A DNA stretch of 12,247 nucleotides from Prevotella sp. UBA6429 (lineage in GTDB: Bacteria > Bacteroidota > Bacteroidia > Bacteroidales > Bacteroidaceae): positions 1-12,247 of the forward strand of contig DJOV01000091.1 of the NCBI GenBank assembly GCA_002437285.1, given 5' to 3'. Numbering within the stretch: the stretch's first letter is position 1; every line of letters begins with the position of its first letter. The notes under the pieces are model-generated. The model was given only the letters and a program-made list of their open reading frames with translations. It searched no databases and was not told the DNA's origin. The translations under genes and the position numbers were made by a program. Below, in pieces: positions 6,272 to 12,247 of this stretch.

Positions 6272-7321
6272 TTACTCCTCCTTGTCCTTGATGGCTTGCA
6301 TGACCAGTCCCTCGAGCTCCTCGCAGAGCTCAGGATTGTCACGCAGCAGCGACATGGTGGCGTCGCGCCCTTGGGCCAGCTTGGAACCGTTGTAGCTAAA
6401 CCAACTGCCGCTCTTCTGGATGATGTTGTACTCCACGCCGAGATCCACCAGCTCGCCGGCCTTGTTGATGCCACTGCCGAACATGATGTCAAACTCGCAC
6501 TTGCGGAAGGGAGGTGCTACCTTGTTCTTCACGACCTTCACGCGCACATGGTTGCCGATGATGTTGTCGCCATCCTTCAGGCTGGTCACGCGGCGGATGT
6601 CGAGACGCACGCTGGCATAGAACTTCAGGGCGTTGCCGCCAGTTGTCGTCTCAGGATTGCCAAACATGACACCGATCTTCTCACGGAGCTGGTTGATGAA
6701 GATGCAGCAAGTGTTGGTCTTGGCGATGGTCGAGGTGAGCTTGCGGAGAGCCTGGCTCATGAGGCGAGCTTGCAGGCCTACCACTGAGTCGCCCATGCCT
6801 CCCTCGATCTCCTTCTTCGGGGTGAGGGCGGCTACGGAGTCGACTACCAGGATGTCAACGGCCGATGAGCTGATGAGCTGGTCGGCAATCTGCAGAGCCT
6901 GCTCGCCGTTGTCGGGTTGCGAAATCCAGAGGTTGTCCACGTCCACGCCCAACTTCTCTGCGTAGAAGCGGTCGAACGCGTGCTCCGCGTCGATGAAGGC
7001 GGCAATGCCGCCATTCTTTTGCGCTTCAGCAATGGCATGGATGGCCAGTGTCGTCTTGCCGGATGATTCCGGGCCGTAAATCTCGATGATGCGTCCGCGA
7101 GGGTAGCCGCCCACGCCGAGGGCCACATCAAGCCCGATGGAGCCCGTGGGAATCACGTCCACAGCCTCGATGCTCTCATCGCCCATGCGCATGATGGCAC
7201 CCTTGCCGAAGTCTTTCTCTATCTTGGTCATGGTAGCTTGAAGAGCCTTGAGCTTCGCCTCGCGCTCGGCCTTCTGCTGGGCGGCCTTCTCCGCTGCCAA
7301 TTGTTCTTCTGTTTTTGCCAT
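6272..7321 (-). CDS. recA: Recombinase RecA
   Basis: RecA coats single-stranded DNA, drives ATP-dependent strand exchange in homologous repair and, where present, activates LexA cleavage. From the chosen start it has 349 residues. Visible are Walker A GPESSGKT (83-90), Walker B ILVVDS (157-162), loop L1 around EIEGGMGD (171-178), and loop L2 from NQLREKIGVMFGNPETT (210-226). The N-terminal helix is about 16 residues longer than in E. coli and rich in Ala, Glu, Lys and Gln; the acidic C-terminal tail is short (IKDKEE). An in-frame ATG ten codons upstream (7351) exists, but MAKTEE at 7321 resembles other RecA N-termini and leaves a normal gap. It is the last gene of the leftward block, 39 bases after its neighbour. 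I see no LexA-type palindrome or -7 element just upstream. Confidence 0.97.
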   Translation of the reverse strand: MAKTEEQLAAEKAAQQKAEREAKLKALQATMTKIEKDFGKGAIMRMGDESIEAVDVIPTGSIGLDVALGVGGYPRGRIIEIYGPESSGKTTLAIHAIAEAQKNGGIAAFIDAEHAFDRFYAEKLGVDVDNLWISQPDNGEQALQIADQLISSSAVDILVVDSVAALTPKKEIEGGMGDSVVGLQARLMSQALRKLTSTIAKTNTCCIFINQLREKIGVMFGNPETTTGGNALKFYASVRLDIRRVTSLKDGDNIIGNHVRVKVVKNKVAPPFRKCEFDIMFGSGINKAGELVDLGVEYNIIQKSGSWFSYNGSKLAQGRDATMSLLRDNPELCEELEGLVMQAIKDKEE

Positions 7322-7360
7322 ATCGTTGGTTGGTTTAAAAGGGTTATGCAAAGTCGATGC

Positions 7361-8599
7361 TTACAGTTCGATGTCCTGGTCGAACACCTCGTGCCAGGGC
7401 AGTCCCTGCTCGTTGAGCACTTGCAGGAAGGGATCCGGGTCGAAGTCTTCCACGTTCCACACGCCTGGCTTGCTCCACAGTCCCTTGAGGAACATCATGG
7501 CGCCGGCCATGGCGGGCACGCCCGTGGTGTAGCTCACGCCCTGCATGCCGGTCTCCTCGTAAGCGTCTTGGTGCTTGCAGTTGTTGTAAATGTAATAGGT
7601 GTGTTCCTTGCCATCCTTCAGTCCGCGGATGCGGCAGCCGATGCTGGTCTCGCCGTCATAGTTGGCGCCGAGATCTTGTGGGTTGGGCAACACGGCCTTG
7701 AGGAACTGCAGCGGCACAATGTTCACCTTGACCGTCTTGGTGGGATCATCGGCCAGCGGAGCCTCGTAGGTCACGGGGTCGATGCGGCTCATGCCCAGGT
7801 TCTGTATGCAGTCGAGGTAGGTGAGATATTGCTGCCCGAAGGTCATCCAGAAGCGAGCGCGCTTGATGGTGGGGTAGTTCTTCACCAGGCTCTCCAGCTC
7901 CTCGTGGTGCATGAGATAGCTCTCGCGTCCGCCGATGTTGGGATAGTTGAGCTCCTTGTGCACCTCCAAAGGCTCGGTCTCAATCCATTTGCCATTCTCA
8001 TAGTAGAGCCCCTTCTGTGTGATCTCGCGTATGTTGATCTCCGGATTGAAGTTGGTGGCGAATGCCTTATGGTGGTTGCCTGCGTTGCAGTCGACGATGT
8101 CAAGGTATTGGATCTCGTCGAAGTGATGCTTGGCGGCGTAGGCCGTGTAAGCCTGCGACACGCCCGGGTCGAAACCGCAACCGAGGATGGCGGTCAGGCC
8201 AGCCTTCTCGAAGCGGTCCTTGTAGGCCCACTGCCAACTGTACTCGAAGTGTGCCTCGTCCTTCGGCTCATAGTTGGCCGTGTCAAGGTAGTTGCAGCCA
8301 CAAGCCAGGCAAGCGTCCATGATGGTCAGGTCTTGGTAAGGCAAAGCCAAGTTGATGACCAGCTCGGGCTTGTAGTCGTTGAAGAGTGTCTTCAGCTGCT
8401 CCACATCGTCGGCGTCCACCTCTGCCGTCTTGATGTTCAGGTCATAGCCCTTGTCGTGGATGGCCTTGGCCAGACGGTCACACTTTTCCTTGTGGTGGCT
8501 GGCGATCATCAACTCTGAGAAGACGTCCGTGTTCTGGGCGATCTTGAATGCGCACACAGTGGCTACGCCACCTGCGCCAATCATTAATACTTTATGCAT
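7361..8599 (-). CDS. Saccharopine dehydrogenase family protein, probable carboxynorspermidine dehydrogenase
   Basis: The 412 residues form a Lys1/LYS9-like NAD(P)-dependent reductase with an N-terminal Rossmann domain carrying GAGGVA (9-14 region of VLMIGAGGVATV) and a C-terminal catalytic domain. Landmarks include INLALPYQD (82-90), CGCNYLDTANYEP (100-112), GCGFDPGVSQ (140-149) and GMQGVSYTTGVPA (351-363). In Bacteroidales, Campylobacter and Vibrio, close relatives reduce the Schiff base of aspartate semialdehyde with a diamine to carboxy(nor)spermidine, the step before decarboxylation to (nor)spermidine. I infer that role rather than lysine metabolism from length and overall resemblance. 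The decarboxylase partner (nspC) is not in the window. The ATG at 8599 starts right at the Rossmann strand. Gaps are 80 bases on the upstream side and 39 to recA, so cotranscription with recA is likely. Confidence 0.85.
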   Translation of the reverse strand: MHKVLMIGAGGVATVCAFKIAQNTDVFSELMIASHHKEKCDRLAKAIHDKGYDLNIKTAEVDADDVEQLKTLFNDYKPELVINLALPYQDLTIMDACLACGCNYLDTANYEPKDEAHFEYSWQWAYKDRFEKAGLTAILGCGFDPGVSQAYTAYAAKHHFDEIQYLDIVDCNAGNHHKAFATNFNPEINIREITQKGLYYENGKWIETEPLEVHKELNYPNIGGRESYLMHHEELESLVKNYPTIKRARFWMTFGQQYLTYLDCIQNLGMSRIDPVTYEAPLADDPTKTVKVNIVPLQFLKAVLPNPQDLGANYDGETSIGCRIRGLKDGKEHTYYIYNNCKHQDAYEETGMQGVSYTTGVPAMAGAMMFLKGLWSKPGVWNVEDFDPDPFLQVLNEQGLPWHEVFDQDIEL

Positions 8600-8679
8600 T
8601 GTCTTGTTTGTGATTTTCTAAGTTCGTTATGTTGTGTTTTGGCGAGGCCTTAGGCCTTTTCCCTTCTGTCACGTGTCGT

Positions 8680-9303
8680 TTATTTGAGCTCGTCACCACG
8701 GATTCCCAAGGCGTTCATGAGCGAGTAGCCCAGGATCTCTTGCCGGAAGTTGCCTCCCTCCATGGGTTGCATGGCAAAGAGCGTGATGCGCTGGTCATTG
8801 TCCACTTGGCGCAGGGCATGGCGCAAGCGGTCGTAGAGGTCACCCTCTTCGCCATTGGGAATGACCATGAGCCGCTTCACCTCCGGGTGCTCTGTCACCG
8901 TCTTCACCGTTTCAAGGATGTAGTCGTCCTTGCTGACCACGTCGCCCACGGCATAGGCATTGACCAGAAACTCGCCCAATGAAGGGTCCTCGAAGGCCTT
9001 GGCGTTGAGCTCGTCGGCATAGCGGGCTGGCACGAAGTTGTCAAGCTTCGCTGTTCCCTTGTCGTGCACGAGCACCACTTGCGTCTCCTGTTTCACACCG
9101 TCCTTGGGGCGCAACCCGCCGTCGAGGGCCACGTTGATGGCCCATCGACTCAGGTCGGCTGGCGGTATGCGGCGGTTGAGCATGCGCTCAAACTGCACGC
9201 TTAATTGGAAAGCCACATAGTCGATGTAGTCGGCATCGGCGATGATGATGTTCTCGCTGAGGCGAACGTGACTTGTGTCTTGTGCGTTCATGTTGGGTGT
9301 CAT
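8680..9303 (-). CDS. Conserved Bacteroidales protein of unknown function (DUF6621-like)
   Basis: I recognise this only as a conserved hypothetical family in Bacteroidales, which I believe is DUF6621, without a known role. The 207 residues have no signal peptide or membrane segment, so it is probably cytosolic. Alternating strands and helices can be read: ENIIIADADYID (17-28) with two Asp, ETQVVLVHDKG (73-83), VKRLMVIPNGEEGDLYDRL (142-160) and QRITLFAMQP (171-180), a pattern like a Rossmann-type fold. The most conserved-looking parts are ERMLNRRIPPADLSRW (39-54), ALDGGLRPKDG (59-69) and GGNFRQEILGYSLMNALGIR (183-202). It could start at 9303 or at Met5 (9291). It follows alaS by 24 bases, so it is probably cotranscribed and may be made at levels tied to translation genes. 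Confidence 0.85.
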   Translation of the reverse strand: MTPNMNAQDTSHVRLSENIIIADADYIDYVAFQLSVQFERMLNRRIPPADLSRWAINVALDGGLRPKDGVKQETQVVLVHDKGTAKLDNFVPARYADELNAKAFEDPSLGEFLVNAYAVGDVVSKDDYILETVKTVTEHPEVKRLMVIPNGEEGDLYDRLRHALRQVDNDQRITLFAMQPMEGGNFRQEILGYSLMNALGIRGDELK

Positions 9304-9327
9304 GATGCTTGGCGTTGGCTCTGCGGG

Positions 9328-11994
9328 TTAGAGATTGGCCAGCTGGACCAACTTGTCCACGGCTGCGCTGACACCGTCGGCGTTCTTGCCTCCTGCTTGG
9401 GCGTAGTGAGGCTGACCGCCACCACCGCCCTGGATGAGCTTGGCGGCCTCGCGGATCATCTTGCCAGCGTTCAGCCCGTGGTCCTTCACCATGTCCTCAG
9501 ACAGCATGATGGAGAGTGAGGGTCGTCCCTCGTGGACGGTTCCCAGCACGCACAGCAGGTTGCTGCTGATGTTCTCGCGCACCTTGAAGGCGATATCCTT
9601 GGCCGATGCGGGGTCGATGGGCAGCACGGCCTTGACCACCGTGACGCCATTGATGTTGATGGTGTTCTCCAGGAGCTTCTTGACCGTGCGCTCCACAGCC
9701 TGCTGGCGGAAGGCCTCGATGCTCTTCTTCATGGATGAGTTCTCGTCGATGTACTTGGCGACAGTGGCCTTCAGGTCCTTGGCGTTGTTGAACAGGGCCT
9801 TGATGGCCTTGAGTGTGTCTTCCACCTCGTACATGGCCTCCTCACACTGGTCGCCCGTCAGGGCTTCGATGCGCCTGACACCAGCGGCCACGCTGCTCTC
9901 GCCGATAATCTTGAAGAATCCGATACGGCCGGTGCTGGTGGCGTGGATGCCACCGCAGAACTCGGCTGATGGGCCGAAGCGCACCACGCGCACCTTGTCG
10001 CCATACTTCTCGCCGAAGAGAGCGATAGCGCCCAGCTCCTTGGCCTCCTCGATGGGCACGTTACGGTGCTCGTCAAGCGGATAGTCAGCGCGAATCATCT
10101 TGTTGACGAGACGCTCCACTTGGCGCAACTCCTCGTCGGTCACTTTCTGGAAGTGGGAGAAGTCGAAGCGCAGGGTGGTAGGACTGACAAATGAGCCTTT
10201 CTGTTCAACATGGTTGCCGAGCACTTGCTTGAGTGCATAGTCGAGCAGGTGAGTGGCGGTGTGGTTGGCAGCTGAAGCGTTGCGTTTGTCTGTGTCGACG
10301 CAAGCCATGAAGTCGGCCTCGGGATTCTGTGGCAGTTTCTTGATGATGTGTATGCTCTGGTTGTTCTCGCGCTTGGTGTCCACCACTTCGATGGTCTCGC
10401 TTTCTGACACCAGGGTACCCTGGTCGCCTACCTGACCGCCCATCTCTCCGTAGAAGGGCGTGTGGTCGAGCACCACCTCGTAGAACGTGTTCTTCTTCTG
10501 TGTGACCTTGCGGTAGCGCAGGATGTGGCACTCGTACTCCGTGTAGTCGTAGCCGACAAACTCCTGCTCGCCCTTCTTCAGCTCAACCCAGTCGCCATTC
10601 TCCACGGCGGCGGCGTTGCGGGCGCGAGCCTTCTGCTTGGCCATCTCGCGGTTGAAGCCTTCCTCGTCGACGGTGAAGCCGTTCTCGCCGCAGATCAGTT
10701 CGGTGAGGTCGAGGGGGAAGCCGTAGGTGTCGAAGAGGCGGAACGCCTTCTCGCCGTCGAGCTGTGTCTTGTCGGCAGCGCGCAGTTCTTCCATGTCACC
10801 ATTGAGCAGCTGTATGCCTTTCTCAAGTGTGCGCAGGAAACTGTCTTCCTCCTCCTTGATGACACGGCTGATGAGCTCCTGCTGCGCGGGCAACTCGGGA
10901 TAGGCACCTCCCATCTCGTGCACCAGCACGGGTACGAGCTTGTACATGAACGGAACCTTCTGGTCGAGGAAGGTGTAGGCGTAGCGCACGGCACGGCGCA
11001 GGATGCGGCGGATGACGTATCCTGCCTTGGCGTTGCTGGGCAGTTGTCCGTCGGCGATGGAGAAAGCCACGGCACGCAGGTGGTCGGCCACCACACGGAT
11101 GGCGATGTCCACCTTCTCCTCAGCGTTGACACCCTCGCCGTTGGCACCTTCGGGGAAGGTGTGGTTGTACTTCTTGCCCGAGAGCGCTTCAATCTCTGTG
11201 ATGATGGGTGTGAAGATGTCGGTGTCGTAGTTGGAGTTCTTGCCCTGCATGAGGCGCACGAGGCGCTCGAATCCCATGCCCGTGTCGATGACGTGCATCT
11301 TCAGGGGCTCCAGGCTACCGTCGGCCTTGCGGTTGTATTGCATGAACACGATGTTCCAGATTTCGATGACTTGCGGGTGATCCTTGTTGACCAGCTCTTC
11401 GCCGGGCACCTTGGCCTTTTCCTCTTCGGAGCGGAAGTCAATGTGGATTTCCGAGCATGGGCCGCAAGGTCCTGTGTCGCCCATCTCCCAGAAGTTGTCG
11501 TGCTTGTTGCCGTTGACGATGTGGTTCTTGGGGAAGTGCTTGGCCCAATAGCCGGCTGCCTCGTCGTCGCGTGTGAGGTTTTCTGAGGCGTCACCTTCAA
11601 AGACGGTGACGTAGAGGTCCTTGGGGTCGAGGTGGAGCACATCCACCAGATATTCGTATGCGTAGTCGATGGCGCCCTCCTTGAAGTAGTCGCCAAAGCT
11701 CCAGTTGCCCAGCATCTCAAACATGGTGTGGTGGCTCAGCGCAGAGTCGCGTCCCACCTCCTCCAGGTCGTTGTGCTTGCCGCTGACGCGCAGGCATTTC
11801 TGCGAGTCAGTGCGTCGGCATGGGTTGGGGTCTTTGGTGCCGAGAATAATGTCTTTCCACTGGTTCATGCCGGCATTGGTGAACATCAGCGTGGGGTCGT
11901 CCTTGACTACGATGGGAGCCGAAGGAACGATGACGTGTCCTTTTGACTCAAAATACTTCAGGTATGAGTCGCGGATTTCGTTAGCTGTCATCAT
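9328..11994 (-). CDS. alaS: Alanyl-tRNA synthetase
   Basis: This class II synthetase charges tRNA-Ala and clears mischarged Ser and Gly. All domains are present in 888 residues. The catalytic core (about 1-250) has the motif 2 arginine in CLRVSGKHND (67-76), HHTMFEMLGNWSFGDYF (88-104), GPCGPCSEIH (175-184) and motif 3 GMGFERL (239-245). A tRNA-recognition helical region follows (about 260-460). The editing domain has its zinc motifs HTATH (578-582) and CGGIH (680-684). The C-Ala domain ends with GGGGGQPHYAQAGG (856-869). Between GlyG81 and HHT the enzyme has six residues (RDSALS), where E. coli and B. subtilis have four. MMTA at 11994 fits the family N-terminus; 11991 is the alternative. It heads the leftward block behind an A-rich leader with no Shine-Dalgarno run. 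Confidence 0.98.
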   Translation of the reverse strand: MMTANEIRDSYLKYFESKGHVIVPSAPIVVKDDPTLMFTNAGMNQWKDIILGTKDPNPCRRTDSQKCLRVSGKHNDLEEVGRDSALSHHTMFEMLGNWSFGDYFKEGAIDYAYEYLVDVLHLDPKDLYVTVFEGDASENLTRDDEAAGYWAKHFPKNHIVNGNKHDNFWEMGDTGPCGPCSEIHIDFRSEEEKAKVPGEELVNKDHPQVIEIWNIVFMQYNRKADGSLEPLKMHVIDTGMGFERLVRLMQGKNSNYDTDIFTPIITEIEALSGKKYNHTFPEGANGEGVNAEEKVDIAIRVVADHLRAVAFSIADGQLPSNAKAGYVIRRILRRAVRYAYTFLDQKVPFMYKLVPVLVHEMGGAYPELPAQQELISRVIKEEEDSFLRTLEKGIQLLNGDMEELRAADKTQLDGEKAFRLFDTYGFPLDLTELICGENGFTVDEEGFNREMAKQKARARNAAAVENGDWVELKKGEQEFVGYDYTEYECHILRYRKVTQKKNTFYEVVLDHTPFYGEMGGQVGDQGTLVSESETIEVVDTKRENNQSIHIIKKLPQNPEADFMACVDTDKRNASAANHTATHLLDYALKQVLGNHVEQKGSFVSPTTLRFDFSHFQKVTDEELRQVERLVNKMIRADYPLDEHRNVPIEEAKELGAIALFGEKYGDKVRVVRFGPSAEFCGGIHATSTGRIGFFKIIGESSVAAGVRRIEALTGDQCEEAMYEVEDTLKAIKALFNNAKDLKATVAKYIDENSSMKKSIEAFRQQAVERTVKKLLENTININGVTVVKAVLPIDPASAKDIAFKVRENISSNLLCVLGTVHEGRPSLSIMLSEDMVKDHGLNAGKMIREAAKLIQGGGGGQPHYAQAGGKNADGVSAAVDKLVQLANL

Positions 11995-12041
11995 TTTGTG
12001 TGTCTATTTTTTGTTTTTTGTGATGTCTTCTTAATCATCTG

Positions 12042-12049
12042 CAAATTTA
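12042..12049 (-). promoter_or_regulatory. Probable -7 element of the alaS promoter
   Basis: On the minus strand this reads TAAATTTG, matching TAnnTTTG. Transcription would begin near 12035, giving an A-rich leader of about 40 bases to the alaS ATG at 11994. No clear TTG-type -33 box lies 19-22 bases upstream, so the promoter may be weak or activator-dependent. It would drive the whole alaS-recA block, since no other canonical element appears in the gaps between those genes. Confidence 0.55.
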
Positions 12050-12157
12050 GGCAAAAATCCCGAATTATAGCCTCGTTCCTATAAAAAATAGGTGGGTTAT
12101 TTTGTCAAGACGCTCGTTATAGCATGTTCAGGTGGATGCCGGATGGTTTCTTCTTTA

Positions 12158-12189
12158 GGGAAATCCTCGTTTGGAATATGGAATTTCCC
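12158..12189. repeat. Inverted repeat GGGAAAT-N18-ATTTCCC upstream of the right-edge promoter
   Basis: The arms lie at 12158-12164 and 12183-12189 and are perfect over 7 bp. The repeat ends two bases before the -33 TTG of the rightward promoter, the usual place for an activator site. A role is inference, and 7-bp arms with an 18-base spacer could arise by chance. Confidence 0.35.
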
Positions 12190-12190
12190 C

Positions 12191-12221
12191 TTGCGGCCTT
12201 ATGGAAAAGGCCATATCTTTG
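12191..12221 (+). promoter_or_regulatory. Rightward Bacteroidetes promoter for a gene beyond the right edge
   Basis: TTG at 12191-12193 (CTTG, three of four consensus bases) and TATCTTTG at 12214-12221 are separated by 20 bases, matching the primary sigma-ABfr promoter layout of Bacteroides. It is the best-formed promoter in the window. Transcription would start near 12227-12229. No start codon is visible in the remaining bases, so the gene driven lies outside the window. Confidence 0.7.
12195..12212. promoter_or_regulatory. Inverted repeat inside the promoter spacer, possible operator
   Basis: GGCCTT (12195-12200) and AAGGCC (12207-12212) are perfect 6-bp arms around ATGGAA. The repeat fills nearly all of the spacer between the -33 and -7 elements of the rightward promoter, so a protein bound there would block RNA polymerase. 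That placement suggests an operator; the binding protein is unknown. Confidence 0.45.
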
Positions 12222-12247
12222 CAATAGATAAGCTGCACCTCAGCATA

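Noticed and set aside
7322..7360. LexA-type SOS box upstream of recA
   Set aside because: I looked for a palindromic operator in the gap and found none, so damage control of recA cannot be claimed from this sequence.
7238..8518. 426-codon plus-strand frame opposite the dehydrogenase gene and the recA start
   Set aside because: It spans two genuine genes and their gap, and its product is a Val/Leu/His-rich shadow without motifs.
8645..8660. Possible terminator AGGCC-TTA-GGCCT followed by TTTT
   Set aside because: The T run is on the plus strand, where no gene ends here, and the stem is only 5 bp. For the leftward operon it would have no downstream U run.
10462..11586. 374-codon plus-strand frame opposite alaS
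   Set aside because: alaS is intact with every catalytic and editing motif; the opposite frame is a composition artefact.
12076..12095. Hairpin CCTAT-AAAAA-ATAGG near the alaS leader
   Set aside because: The stem is 5 bp and mostly A-T, upstream of the putative alaS start; chance is likely in this AT-rich stretch.
1..12247. A novel defence, mobile or CRISPR-type system
   Set aside because: No transposase, integrase, nuclease cassette, repeat-spacer array, tRNA junction or compositional break is visible; the window is housekeeping genes end to end.

Overview
The window looks like core chromosome from a G+C-rich member of the Bacteroidales, most likely close to Prevotella. The basis is: protein sequences of Bacteroidales type; matches to the Bacteroidetes -7 promoter element TAnnTTTG upstream of dxs and alaS and at both window edges; mostly A-rich leaders without a Shine-Dalgarno run; and a carboxynorspermidine-dehydrogenase-type gene. 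Genus is inferred from protein resemblance only.

Layout. A rightward block (284-6082) holds dxs (isoprenoid precursor synthesis), trkA and trkH (the two parts of a Trk potassium transporter) and a type I mannose-6-phosphate isomerase gene. dxs and trkA overlap by 4 bases, trkA and trkH are 24 bases apart, and the isomerase gene follows a 130-base gap with two small hairpins. A leftward block (11994-6272) holds, in transcription order, alaS, a conserved gene of unknown function, a saccharopine-dehydrogenase-family gene (probable carboxynorspermidine dehydrogenase) and recA. Gaps of 24, 80 and 39 bases and the lack of internal canonical promoters suggest one operon. The two blocks converge at 6083-6271, which contains a strong 18-bp hairpin that can terminate transcription from both sides.

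Both edges are regulatory. Bases 1-283 carry a leftward -7-like element for a gene outside the window, short direct repeats and the dxs promoter region. Bases 11995-12247 carry the alaS leader and promoter and a well-formed rightward promoter for a gene beyond the right edge, whose spacer contains an inverted repeat.

All eight genes appear intact. I see no transposon, phage gene, CRISPR array, tRNA, rRNA or defence system, and no convincing previously undescribed system. The best leads are the unknown alaS-linked protein (possibly a Rossmann/NYN-like fold), the polyamine gene next to recA, altered glycine motifs in both halves of TrkA, a two-residue insertion in the AlaRS active-site region, and repeats at the edge promoters.
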